A DNA stretch of 64,000 nt from positions 186,001 to 250,000 of the forward strand of contig NZ_JBBPEU010000004.1 of NCBI RefSeq assembly GCF_040225985.1, read 5' to 3'. Positions 51,361 to 59,247 of this stretch are shown one piece after another. The position numbers and the translations under genes were made by a program. The stretch comes from Shimia sp040225985. GTDB lineage: Bacteria > Pseudomonadota > Alphaproteobacteria > Rhodobacterales > Rhodobacteraceae. The notes below the pieces were generated by a model. It ran no database searches. It had not been told where the DNA came from and saw only the letters and a list, made by a program, of their open reading frames with translations. Position 1 is the stretch's first letter; every line of letters starts with the position of its first letter.

Positions 51361-51792
51361 ATGAGCGGCAAAAAACTGACCTGTCTTGAGTGTGGGCAAG
51401 TGAACCGCGTGCCCGCGGACAAGCTGGGCGCAGGTCCCAAATGCGGCACCTGTGGGGCCGGATTGATGTCCCCCAAGGTGGCCGAAGTCGATTTGGCCAC
51501 GCTGCAAAAGGCGGCGCGCCATGACGATGTGCCGCTTGTCGTGGATTTCTGGGCCCCATGGTGTGGCCCGTGTCGGCAGATGGCGCCTCAGTTCAAGCAG
51601 GCGGCGCAGGAGTTGAGCGGGCTGGCGCGTCTGGTCAAGCTGAACACCGAAGATCATCCACAGGCTGGCATGAAGTACGGCATCCGTGGAATCCCGACCA
51701 TGGCCGCCTTTGCCGGTGGGCGAGAAAAAGCCCGTCAATCCGGGGCAATGCCTGCGGCCAATATCGTGTCTTGGGTGCGCCAGAGCGTGTGA
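51361..51792 (+). CDS. trxC: Thioredoxin 2 (TrxC-type, zinc-binding)
   Basis: A 143-residue thioredoxin with an N-terminal zinc ribbon (Cys8, Cys11, Cys28, Cys31) and the redox centre WCGPC at 67-71 (Cys68 and Cys71). The cis-Pro is in GIPTMAAF. It reduces disulfides in the cytoplasm and is often induced by oxidative stress. The upstream AT-rich region has the inverted arms CATATATA and TATATATG (51320-51327 and 51340-51347), a possible regulator site or promoter. GGAG precedes the ATG. Confidence 0.93.
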   Translation: MSGKKLTCLECGQVNRVPADKLGAGPKCGTCGAGLMSPKVAEVDLATLQKAARHDDVPLVVDFWAPWCGPCRQMAPQFKQAAQELSGLARLVKLNTEDHPQAGMKYGIRGIPTMAAFAGGREKARQSGAMPAANIVSWVRQSV

Positions 51793-51793
51793 T

Positions 51794-52945
51794 CTAGCGC
51801 CGGAAGCGGTTGAGCACGTAGCGAGGCAGGCGCCGCGCGACAGCCAACGCCAGTTCGGGATATTCCACCTCTCCGGCCAGAAGACGCATGTACATCATGC
51901 GTACGGTGCCCGAGCGCCGGAAGGTGCCTGTAAAGGCGCCTTGCCACCGGGGCGCGAAAATGATCCGTCGCAGCCGCCGCGCAATCCGCAAGGACCGATG
52001 CATCTCGCGCAGGGATGTCTTGTAGCGGTCCAGCGCGGTTGACGGGGCGTTGTCGGTCAGCGCGTCGATTGCGGCCTGCGCCGCCAGCTGACCGCTTTTC
52101 ATGGCAAAGGCGATGCCCTCTCCGGTGATCGGATCGACCAGCCCCGCCGCATCCCCCGTCAACAGGATATTGTCGCGTCCGGGCGTCTCGCGGAAATCGC
52201 CAAAGGGCAGGTGGTGCCCCTTGAACCGCTTCTGGTCAGGGTCCAGCCCAAGGCTGTCCAGGTAGTCGGACATGCGCGCCTTCAGATCGGGGTTTGGGTC
52301 GCGTAATCCGCCCACGCCCACGGTGGTTGACCCCTGCTTGGGAAAAGACCAGCCATAGCCCCACGTCGCAGCAGCAAAATCAATGCGCAAAGGGTGCTCG
52401 GCCGGGTTTTGTTCATCTGGCGTAGCCTCGATTTCAAGGCCAAAGCCGATGGTCTGCGTGTCGAACGCCTTGCCAAACAGATGCCGTGCTGTGATCGAAT
52501 TGACCCCGTCCGCCCCGATGATCACGCGCGCGCCAAATCGCGTGCCGTCGCGCAGCGTGACGCTGGTGTCGTCTATCCCGGAAATGGCGCGCCCTGTGAG
52601 GTCCGTGGCCCCGGCCGCACAGGCATGTTCGAACAGCGTATTGTCGAGGTCTTTGCGCATGGTCAGATTGAAAGCAGGCACGTCTTCAAGCCGGGCCAGT
52701 CGCACACCGTCATGCCAGAACTCGATCGCATCGCGCGTCACGGTACAGCTGGGATCAAAGGGGCGGCCGAAAATCTCTTGGTAGTAGGTCCGGCTGCGCC
52801 CCGTAAACAGCCCGCCACACAGCTTGTCACGCGGAAAACGCGCCTTGTCGAGCAACCCCACGCGCAGGCCCGATTTCGCCGCCCAGCACGCCGCCGCACT
52901 GCCCGCCGGTCCGGCACCGATCACGAGGATGTCGAAATTCTGCAT
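51794..52945 (-). CDS. Geranylgeranyl reductase-family FAD oxidoreductase
   Basis: A 383-residue flavoprotein. The FAD loop DILVIGAGPAGSAAA is at the N-terminus, DKLCGG near residue 40 matches the geranylgeranyl reductase family, and GDAAGLVDPITGEGIAFAMKSG near 275 is the second FAD motif. Related enzymes saturate isoprenoid chains of lipids, quinones or chlorophyll. No photosynthesis or carotenoid genes lie nearby, so the substrate is open. It is convergent with trxC and divergent from the thioesterase gene. Confidence 0.87.
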   Translation of the reverse strand: MQNFDILVIGAGPAGSAAACWAAKSGLRVGLLDKARFPRDKLCGGLFTGRSRTYYQEIFGRPFDPSCTVTRDAIEFWHDGVRLARLEDVPAFNLTMRKDLDNTLFEHACAAGATDLTGRAISGIDDTSVTLRDGTRFGARVIIGADGVNSITARHLFGKAFDTQTIGFGLEIEATPDEQNPAEHPLRIDFAAATWGYGWSFPKQGSTTVGVGGLRDPNPDLKARMSDYLDSLGLDPDQKRFKGHHLPFGDFRETPGRDNILLTGDAAGLVDPITGEGIAFAMKSGQLAAQAAIDALTDNAPSTALDRYKTSLREMHRSLRIARRLRRIIFAPRWQGAFTGTFRRSGTVRMMYMRLLAGEVEYPELALAVARRLPRYVLNRFRR

Positions 52946-53031
52946 GGCCTACCTTTCGTCCCCGTGCTTCTACCAGCTTTTCGCTCGCAATCCAGCAGGT
53001 TAGGATGGGTCAAAGACAAGAGGATCGTGTC

Positions 53032-53424
53032 ATGACAGAAGAAATCTATCCCAGCGGAGAGGCGACCTTGCGCACCGTGGCCATGCCGTCGGATGTGAAT
53101 GTCAACGGAGACATATTCGGGGGCTGGGTTCTGGCGCAGATGGACATTGCCAGCGGTATAATCGCGGCGCAACGGGCGCAGGGGCGCGTGACCACCGTGG
53201 CGGTTGATGCGATGAAGTTCATCCGCCCCGTCGCCGTGGGGGATATCCTCTGCGTCTGGGCTTGGGTCGAACGGATCGGGCGCAGTTCGATGGGGATCCG
53301 CATCGAAGCTTGGGTCGTCCGCCATCGCAATCGGGCCAAGGAAAAGGTGACCGAGGCGGTGTTCACCTATGTGGCGATTGACGAAGAGGGCAAGCCACGT
53401 CCGGTTCCGCCAGAGGCGTCCTAG
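53032..53424 (+). CDS. YciA-like acyl-CoA thioesterase
   Basis: A 130-residue hotdog-fold thioesterase. The catalytic segment VNVNGDIFGGWVLAQMD and the conserved AVDAMKFIRPVAVGD match the YciA/BACH group, which hydrolyses acyl-CoA of varied length. GAGG lies before the ATG. Its 3' end overlaps the convergent sugar transferase by four bases. Confidence 0.93.
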   Translation: MTEEIYPSGEATLRTVAMPSDVNVNGDIFGGWVLAQMDIASGIIAAQRAQGRVTTVAVDAMKFIRPVAVGDILCVWAWVERIGRSSMGIRIEAWVVRHRNRAKEKVTEAVFTYVAIDEEGKPRPVPPEAS

Positions 53425-54014
53425 TTAAAAATCTTGCCGATTGTGCGCAGGATCAGTGAGAGGTCGGTGAAAAAACCCTGCTGGTCGGCATATTTGCGGA
53501 TGTAGACGGCTTTTTCCGGCAGCACCTGTTCGAGATAAGCGCGTTCGGGGTCATCGCTATTCGCGATCAGGCTACTTTCGTCGATATATTCGAGCGAGGC
53601 AAAGTCGGTGATTCCGGGACGCAGGCCTGCCATAACCTCTTGCAGGTCGGGCGGGTATTGCGCGAACAGATGAGGAACCTCGGGGCGCGGGCCGACCATG
53701 CTCATCTGTCCGAACAGGACGTTGACCAACTGCGGCAACTCATCCAGCTTGGTTTTGCGCAAAAACCGGCCGCTCTGGGTGATGCGATTGTCCTCCCCCG
53801 TTGTGATCGCGCTGTCATTCCCATGTGGCCGGTTACGCATGCTGCGGAATTTGAAAATGCGAAAGGTCTTGCGGTCCTTCCCGACGCGTTCTTGCCGGAA
53901 AAAGATGGGCCGTCCGTCATCGATCAGAATGAACAGGGCCGCACCGATCAGAAGGGGTGAAAACACCACAAGGCCAAATAGTGAGGAAAGAATGTCGAAT
54001 ATGCGCTTCAGCAC
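53421..54014 (-). CDS. Bacterial sugar transferase (polyprenyl-phosphate glycosyl-1-phosphate transferase)
   Basis: A 197-residue monotopic membrane enzyme that starts polysaccharide units by moving a sugar 1-phosphate onto undecaprenyl phosphate. One N-terminal helix (about 4-30, FDILSSLFGLVVFSPLLIG), then RQERVGKDRKTFRIFKFRSM, KTKLDELPQLVNVL and MSMVGPRPEVP are the family motifs. The GTG start at 54014 overlaps the aminotransferase stop by seven bases. A short sugar transferase with a linked aminotransferase suggests an amino-sugar glycan. Confidence 0.92.
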   Translation of the reverse strand: MLKRIFDILSSLFGLVVFSPLLIGAALFILIDDGRPIFFRQERVGKDRKTFRIFKFRSMRNRPHGNDSAITTGEDNRITQSGRFLRKTKLDELPQLVNVLFGQMSMVGPRPEVPHLFAQYPPDLQEVMAGLRPGITDFASLEYIDESSLIANSDDPERAYLEQVLPEKAVYIRKYADQQGFFTDLSLILRTIGKIFN

Positions 54015-55153
54015 GCCAGGGCCTCTTTCAGGGCACCAACCACCTCGTCCACCTCGGCGCGGGACATAGTCGGAAACAGCGGCAGGGTCAGGCATCCTTC
54101 GAAATAGGCATCGGCGGCTGGATAGCCCTCGTGCGCAAGGATCGCCGCCCCGGACCAGTAGGTCAGCTTATGCAGCGGCGTGTAATGCACCGAGTACCCG
54201 ATCTGGCGGGCTGCGAACAACTCGGTCACCTGCCGGCGCGCTTCGAGCCCGCCATGCAGGCGCACCGGATAGATGTGCCACGAATGGGTGTCTTCCGATG
54301 ACGGGCGCGGTGGCAGGTCAAGCGGCAACCCCTGCAAAGCGGCGTCATACCAACCTGCGGCTCTTGTCCGGCCCAGTCGCATCGCGTCCACGTGGGCCAG
54401 TTGGTGCCGTCCAAGCGCAGCCGCGAAATCGGTCATGTTGTATTTGAACCCGGCCTCGATCACGTCATAGCGCCATTGGTCGTTTCGCGTGGTGAAACGC
54501 GCAAAGGAATCCCGGTCGATGCCATGGGTGCGCATGGTGCGAATACGGGCGGCAACGGCCGTGTCCCGCGTGACAACCATGCCGCCTTCTCCGGTGGTCA
54601 TGGTCTTGTTCGCATAGAAGCTGAACACCGCCACGTCCGAGGCAAAAGACCCGATATGTTTTGGACCGATCCGGGACGGGATGGCGTGGGCCGCGTCCTC
54701 GATCAGGGGAATGCCGCGCGCCGCACAGGTCTCGGCCAGATCGGTCAGGTCAACGGGATAGCCGCCGAAATGCACGAACATGACCGCCTTGGTGCGCGGG
54801 CTCAGCGCGGCTGTGACCTTGTCCAGATCCGCCCCCAGCGTGTTCGGATCCATATCCACCAGAACGACGCGCGCGCCAAGGTAAGCGGCAACTTCTGCCG
54901 TGGCGGTAAAGGTCAGGGTCGGCACGATGACCTCGTCACCGGGTCCAACACCCACCGCCTCAAGTGCAAGATGCAGTCCGGCGGTGGCCGAGTTGACGGT
55001 CACGGCATGGGTTTCACCCCCGACATAGCTGGCAAATTCCGCCTCGAATGCCGCGCATTGGGGGCCGGATGTCAGCCAGCCCGAGCGCAGCACATCGGCC
55101 ACGGTGTTTACGGCATCTTCGGAGAGGTCGGGGCGGAAAAAGGGTACGGGCAT
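54008..55153 (-). CDS. DegT/DnrJ/EryC1/StrS-family sugar aminotransferase
   Basis: A 381-residue pyridoxal-phosphate enzyme that aminates a keto-sugar nucleotide. The PLP Lys is in FSFYANKTMTTGEGG (about residue 183), and GPGDEVIVPTLTFTATAEVAAYLGA is the family's cofactor-loop region. An ATG three codons earlier is adjacent to GGAG, so the ATG at 55153, with about nine bases of spacing, is the better choice. It precedes the sugar transferase and probably supplies its amino-sugar. No acetyltransferase is in this window. Confidence 0.92.
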   Translation of the reverse strand: MPVPFFRPDLSEDAVNTVADVLRSGWLTSGPQCAAFEAEFASYVGGETHAVTVNSATAGLHLALEAVGVGPGDEVIVPTLTFTATAEVAAYLGARVVLVDMDPNTLGADLDKVTAALSPRTKAVMFVHFGGYPVDLTDLAETCAARGIPLIEDAAHAIPSRIGPKHIGSFASDVAVFSFYANKTMTTGEGGMVVTRDTAVAARIRTMRTHGIDRDSFARFTTRNDQWRYDVIEAGFKYNMTDFAAALGRHQLAHVDAMRLGRTRAAGWYDAALQGLPLDLPPRPSSEDTHSWHIYPVRLHGGLEARRQVTELFAARQIGYSVHYTPLHKLTYWSGAAILAHEGYPAADAYFEGCLTLPLFPTMSRAEVDEVVGALKEALAC

Positions 55154-55259
55154 GCGTTGCATCTCCGGGGGTGGGAGTCTGCCGATAACCTAACTGAATG
55201 CATGTGCGGGTGCACCCCGTTTGTGCGGGCTTGTTCTGTTTTCGTTGTAGAGGAAGGGG

Positions 55260-55299
55260 AATGTCTGCGGCGAAAGGGGACGGGAACGCCGCAGACATT
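55260..55299 (-). other. Long hairpin after the small membrane protein gene
   Basis: AATGTCTGCGGCG (55260-55272) and CGCCGCAGACATT (55287-55299) are perfect 13-base inverted arms with a 14-base loop, beginning two bases after the stop of the upstream gene. On the minus strand no T run follows; on the plus strand TTTT does. It may be a terminator of the gene or an element in the upstream region of the aminotransferase. Confidence 0.6.
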
Positions 55300-55300
55300 T

Positions 55301-55549
55301 TCAGTATCCAGCAGCCTGTCTTGTGGCTGCGGGGTCATGGCTGTCGGCCTCGTCACCGGGGGGCGCGGTCAGCGCGTGGCGAGCAGTGTCCAACAGCCAG
55401 AGGAAGAGGAAAAAGGCAATTGGATAGCCGACAGCAAAGCCGAGATAGGTCGTAACCGCCTGCAAGACGCCATTTTCCAGAACCACGATCTGAACAGCGG
55501 CCATGAAAAGGCCGATCATGCTGCAGATGAAGATCAAAACAATGGCCAT
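55301..55549 (-). CDS. Small membrane protein of unknown function
   Basis: An 82-residue protein with two hydrophobic segments (about 2-22 and 32-54) and a polar C-terminal tail (about 58-82). AGGAGG lies five bases before the ATG at 55549, a strong translation signal. No named family is recognised. The upstream 330 bases are shared with the divergent DUF2892 gene. Confidence 0.75.
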   Translation of the reverse strand: MAIVLIFICSMIGLFMAAVQIVVLENGVLQAVTTYLGFAVGYPIAFFLFLWLLDTARHALTAPPGDEADSHDPAATRQAAGY

Positions 55550-55738
55550 CAAAGCCTCCTGCCTTCGACGCGGGGACAGATGCGTCGTTCCTGTGTGTCC
55601 AAGCCACCAGCAGAATGCGTCAACAATAAGGCGCCCCTGCGGCGTGAATTGGTCAGTCCGTGAATGAGCGGTTTTCCGCAACTTCGCAGCCAGAAGTTAA
55701 CCTAGGGTAAATTTCTTTGAGGGCCAGAGGAAAATTGT

Positions 55739-55778
55739 CCGTTTTGTACAACCTCTGGGGCGGGATTGTACAAAACGG
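55739..55778. promoter_or_regulatory. 13-base inverted repeat containing TTGTACAA
   Basis: CCGTTTTGTACAA (55739-55751) and TTGTACAAAACGG (55766-55778) are perfect inverted arms separated by 14 bases. Each holds an 8-base palindrome TTGTACAA, with the GTAC centres 22 bases apart, close to two helical turns. It lies in the divergent region upstream of the DUF2892 gene and is probably a protein-binding site or paired operator. Confidence 0.65.
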
Positions 55779-55796
55779 TCAGGGGTGATCAAAAAG

Positions 55797-55814
55797 CATT
55801 CTTTTTATTGAATG
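55797..55814. promoter_or_regulatory. SqrR-type operator candidate (CATTC-N8-GAATG)
   Basis: CATTC, eight T-rich bases and GAATG form a perfect five-base inverted repeat. It fits the ATTC-N8-GAAT pattern reported for SqrR, the persulfide-responsive ArsR repressor of Rhodobacter capsulatus. It lies 72 bases before the DUF2892 start, where a promoter would be expected. Confidence 0.6.
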
Positions 55815-55885
55815 TGTTTTCGAAATATCGTAAACCACCCTGGAACACGCCGCGCCGCCGCGGCCACCAGATAAGGAAGTTTCTC

Positions 55886-56086
55886 ATGTCTCTTGATCGC
55901 ACCGTCATGGCCTTCGCCGGTTTCATGGTCCTGCTGAGCGTCGTGCTCACCGTTTATGTGTCACCGCTGTGGATGTGGTTCACGGTCTTCATCGGCGCCA
56001 ACCTGATCCAGTCGGCCTTTACCGGATTTTGCCCCGCAGCCATCATCTTCAAAAAGCTGGGCGTGAAAGAAGGCACCGCGTTTTAA
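55886..56086 (+). CDS. DUF2892-family (YgaP transmembrane-domain) small membrane protein
   Basis: A 66-residue protein with two hydrophobic helices (about 8-28 and 30-48) and the family's GFCPAAIIFKKLGVKEG tail, containing a single Cys. In YgaP the same domain is fused to a rhodanese; here it stands alone. Such genes are often linked with sulfide and sulfane-sulfur handling. AAGGAA precedes the ATG. A SqrR-type site upstream supports a sulfide-related role. Confidence 0.88.
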   Translation: MSLDRTVMAFAGFMVLLSVVLTVYVSPLWMWFTVFIGANLIQSAFTGFCPAAIIFKKLGVKEGTAF

Positions 56087-56111
56087 GCGAACCGACACCT
56101 GAATTGGAAAG

Positions 56112-56137
56112 GCCCTGCCAGTTGGTGGGGCTTTTTT
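56112..56137 (+). terminator. Rho-independent terminator after the DUF2892 gene
   Basis: GCCCTGCCA and TGGTGGGGC pair over nine bases with two G-U pairs, followed by six T residues. It lies 26 bases after the stop. Confidence 0.85.
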
Positions 56138-56175
56138 GTTGGGAGAGTTTTAACCTTTGCCAGCGATGATCGGGT

Positions 56176-56751
56176 ATGTCCCGGCATCTGCGCTCCAAGG
56201 TCTGCCCATTTTCTTCACCGTCGCGCTGACATAGCGGGGTGGACGGTTGTTGGTGGGCGAGGTCGGGATATTGCGAGAGGCCGTCCGCGTGACGCGGGCG
56301 CGCCCGCTGTTCGAAATTGATGCGTGAGTCGTGTTGCCGAACGACATGCAGGCGGTGTGTCGGTTGCCGGAGGGGGATGGGAACTCTTCGCACCGTTGTG
56401 ATGCTATCAAGGCGCAGTTTGCAAAAATGTGCGCCGCATGGTGGGGTGCAAAACCGGCCTACAACAGACGGGTCGCGTGGGTAGCGCGTCCTATCGAGTT
56501 GGACAGACTGTGAAACGCGCGAAGCAGGATGCCGACGTCTGGAACGCCGGGTCTGAGAACACCAGATCCGAGACGCGGATGATTACGCGGCCCGTATCCG
56601 GTATTGCTGGTCCAATCCGGTGAAACACGGATTGGTCCCCCGCGCGGTGGCTTGGCCCTATTCCTCGCTTCACCGAGATATCCGTTTGGGGCAGGTCGAA
56701 CCGGAGTTTACCGGAGAAAAGGCGGCCGGGCATTGTGAGGAATCTATGTAG
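56176..56751 (+). pseudogene. Decayed REP-associated tyrosine transposase (RAYT, Y1/IS200-like)
   Basis: Piecing together frames recovers an almost full-length RAYT of about 190 residues: MSRHLRSKV, PIFFTVAL, LLVGEVGILREAVRVTRARP, LPNDMQAVCRLPEGDGN, then DVW-RRV-EHQIRDADDYAARI and NPVKHGLVPRA, ending WPYSSLHRDIRLG. Stop codons lie at 56232, 56325 and 56554 (the last two look like TGG to TGA), and frameshifts near 56204, 56430 and 56543. The HxH catalytic residues are lost: DMQ stands where HMH is expected. No intact REP array was seen around it. Confidence 0.85.
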
Positions 56752-56783
56752 AGTCGGCTGGCAACCTACCTGTGGCTGGTTCG

Positions 56784-57225
56784 TTACTCTGTCAATTTTC
56801 TCAGTTTCGATTGATCCAAGAGTTTCGCGAATTCCTGCATATATTTGTTAACAGATCTATTTTGCATCAACTCGACTGCAGCCATCTGTCCCACCGCTGA
56901 AAACGCTGCTTCCCAAGCTTGAGCCCCGTTTTCCTTGAACGCCTGTTTCGATTCTTCAAAACAGCGGTCGGCCAATAGTGCTTCGACCAAGTCTGCCATT
57001 TTTCTGTTTAGTGAGTCAGCGGTTCCCTGAGTGAGGGAAACCACCTTGCCAGCATCCGGATGTTTCGAAGAGTGACGAGCTCCATTGTGCCATGTCGATG
57101 CGATCCAGATCTGTTGTTTGCTTGACCAGGCGGTCTGACATCTTGGCTGAGGCAGGTTCTGCAATCGCTTCTTTACAAAATACAAAAACCGCAGCGGTTA
57201 AGATCGATGGAAAAAGCTGATTCAT
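56784..57225 (-). pseudogene. Small secreted protein of unknown function, probably frameshifted
   Basis: An ATG at 57225 opens a good signal peptide (MNQLFPSILTAAVFVFCKEAIAEPA) that runs 69 codons to a stop at 57016. A second frame overlapping it continues with a helical segment (ADSLNRKMADLVEALLADRCFEESKQAF and so on) to 56784. The two halves make one plausible 147-residue protein if a one-base shift is corrected near 57055-57070. The C-terminal half could also start at an internal Met. No family recognised. Base composition is lower in GC than the neighbours, as in the RAYT remnant next door. Confidence 0.5.
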
Positions 57226-57360
57226 GGTTTCGCCTGTAGCTTTGGAAATAAGATACGTGCAGCCATGGGAAACAATGCGCGTGAAATATCTCCTTGCAGT
57301 GTGGTTTATTCTAGTTTGTGTGCAAGGTTTGTTACGCCATTGCATTGCCAGACGACAAAA

Positions 57361-57386
57361 AAAGGGCGGCCCTTGAGCCGCCCTTT
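57361..57386 (-). terminator. Rho-independent terminator after ettA
   Basis: AAAGGGCGGC and GCCGCCCTTT form a perfect 10-base stem with a six-base loop. On the minus strand a T run follows (forward AAAA before 57361). It lies five bases after the ettA stop. Confidence 0.93.
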
Positions 57387-57390
57387 TGAA

Positions 57391-59058
57391 TTACCGCGTA
57401 AACTTCTTGTGCTTCAAGCGCTTGGGCTCCAACGCATCCGGTCCCAGTCTCCGCTTTTTGTCCTCTTCATAATCTTCGAAGTTGCCTTCGAACCACTCCA
57501 CGTGGGCGTCGCCTTCGAAGGCGAGGATGTGGGTACAGATCCGATCGAGGAAGAAGCGGTCGTGCGAGATGACGACGGCGCAGCCGGCGAAGTCAACAAG
57601 CGCGTCTTCGAGGGCACGCAGGGTTTCGACGTCCAGATCGTTGGTCGGTTCGTCGAGCAACAAGACGTTGCCGCCTTCTTTCAACAGACGCGCCATGTGG
57701 ACTCGGTTGCGTTCCCCGCCCGACAGCAGGTTCAGTTTCTTCTGCTGGTCGCCGCCCTTGAAGTTGAAGGACGAGCAATAGGCGCGGCTGTTCACTTGCG
57801 CGTCGCCCAGTTCGATGATCTCGGCGCCGCCCGAGATGGCCTCCCACACGGTGTCGTTGTCGTTCAGGTCATCGCGTGACTGGTCGACATAGGAGAGTTG
57901 TACCGTGTCGCCATAAGTGACCGAGCCGCTGTCGGGCTGTTCCTGACCGGTCAGCATCTTGAACAGGGTCGATTTACCGGCGCCGTTGGGGCCGATCACG
58001 CCGACGATGCCGCCGGGGGGCAGGCTGAACGAAAGGTCTTCAATCAGTTGCTTGTCGCCATAGTGTTTGGCGATGTTTTCGACCTCGATCACCTTGGAGC
58101 CAAGGCGCGGGCCGTTGGGGATGACGATCTGGGCGCGGGTGATTTTCTCGCGCTCGGATTGCGACGCCAGTTCGTTATAGGCGTTGATCCGGGCCTTCTG
58201 TTTGGCCTGACGGGCCTTTTGACCCTGACGCATCCATTCAAGTTCGCGTTCCAGCGTTTTCTGCTTGGACTTGTCCTCGCGGGCCTCTTGCTCAAGCCGT
58301 TTGGCCTTTTGTTCGAGCCATGCGGAATAGTTGCCCTCGTAGGGAATGCCGCGGCCGCGGTCGAGTTCGAGGATCCAGCCGGTGATGTCATCAAGGAAAT
58401 ACCGGTCGTGGGTTACGCAGAGGATGGTGCCCTTGTAGTCGATCAGGTGCTGTTGCAGCCATGCGATGGTTTCGGCGTCGAGGTGGTTGGTCGGTTCGTC
58501 AAGCAACAGCATGTCAGGCGCTTCGAGCAGCAGCTTGCAGAGCGCGACGCGGCGTTTCTCACCGCCCGAGAGTTTCGAGACATCGGCGTCATCGGGCGGG
58601 CAGCGCAGGGCCTCCATCGAAACATCGACCTGTGCGTCGAGATCCCAGAGGTTTTCCGAATCGATGCTGTCCTGAAGGGTAGTCATCTCTTCCATCAGCT
58701 CGTCCGAGTAGTTCTCGGCCATTTCCATGGCGATCTGGTTGAAGCGGTCGACCTTGGCCTTTTTCTCGGCCACACCCAGCATGACGTTTTCGCGCACGGT
58801 CAGCGATTCATCCAGCTGCGGTTCCTGCGGGAGATAACCGACCTTGGCGCCCTCGGCGGCCCATGCTTCACCGGTGAAATCGGTATCGAGACCGGCCATG
58901 ATCTTCATCAGGGTCGATTTACCGGCGCCGTTGACGCCGACAACACCGATCTTGACGCCGGGCAGGAACGACAGGTGAATGTTCTCAAAGCACTTCTTGC
59001 CGCCGGGATAGGTCTTGGAAACCCCCTGCATGTGGTAGACGTATTGATAGGATGCCAT
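57391..59058 (-). CDS. ettA: Energy-dependent translational throttle protein EttA (ABC-F)
   Basis: A 555-residue ribosome-binding ABC-F protein with two ATPase domains and no membrane segment. Walker A motifs are GVNGAGKST near residue 40 and GPNGAGKST near 355; signatures are LSGGEKRRVALCKLL and LSGGERNRVHMARLL; Walker B regions are MLLLDEPTNHLD and VLLLDEPTNDLD. The basic linker LEREL-EWMRQGQKARQAKQKARINAY and the toe-print arm insertion suit EttA, which gates the ribosome at low energy. The ATG at 59058 gives the normal MASYQYVYHM start. Confidence 0.96.
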   Translation of the reverse strand: MASYQYVYHMQGVSKTYPGGKKCFENIHLSFLPGVKIGVVGVNGAGKSTLMKIMAGLDTDFTGEAWAAEGAKVGYLPQEPQLDESLTVRENVMLGVAEKKAKVDRFNQIAMEMAENYSDELMEEMTTLQDSIDSENLWDLDAQVDVSMEALRCPPDDADVSKLSGGEKRRVALCKLLLEAPDMLLLDEPTNHLDAETIAWLQQHLIDYKGTILCVTHDRYFLDDITGWILELDRGRGIPYEGNYSAWLEQKAKRLEQEAREDKSKQKTLERELEWMRQGQKARQAKQKARINAYNELASQSEREKITRAQIVIPNGPRLGSKVIEVENIAKHYGDKQLIEDLSFSLPPGGIVGVIGPNGAGKSTLFKMLTGQEQPDSGSVTYGDTVQLSYVDQSRDDLNDNDTVWEAISGGAEIIELGDAQVNSRAYCSSFNFKGGDQQKKLNLLSGGERNRVHMARLLKEGGNVLLLDEPTNDLDVETLRALEDALVDFAGCAVVISHDRFFLDRICTHILAFEGDAHVEWFEGNFEDYEEDKKRRLGPDALEPKRLKHKKFTR

Positions 59059-59247
59059 GGGTTGCGACTCCGCTTGGGTAAAACTGTGTTGCCGGTTGTG
59101 ATAGCGAATGGTCGCACGAGGGGCAATGCAGGGAAGGGCGCGCGGTGTCTTTCCGTGCGGGGCGGGCTGCGCTGCTTCGCCGATTGACAACGCGCCGGTG
59201 CCACGCCACACCGTCCCGAACCTTCAATTGACGAGATACATTACGCA

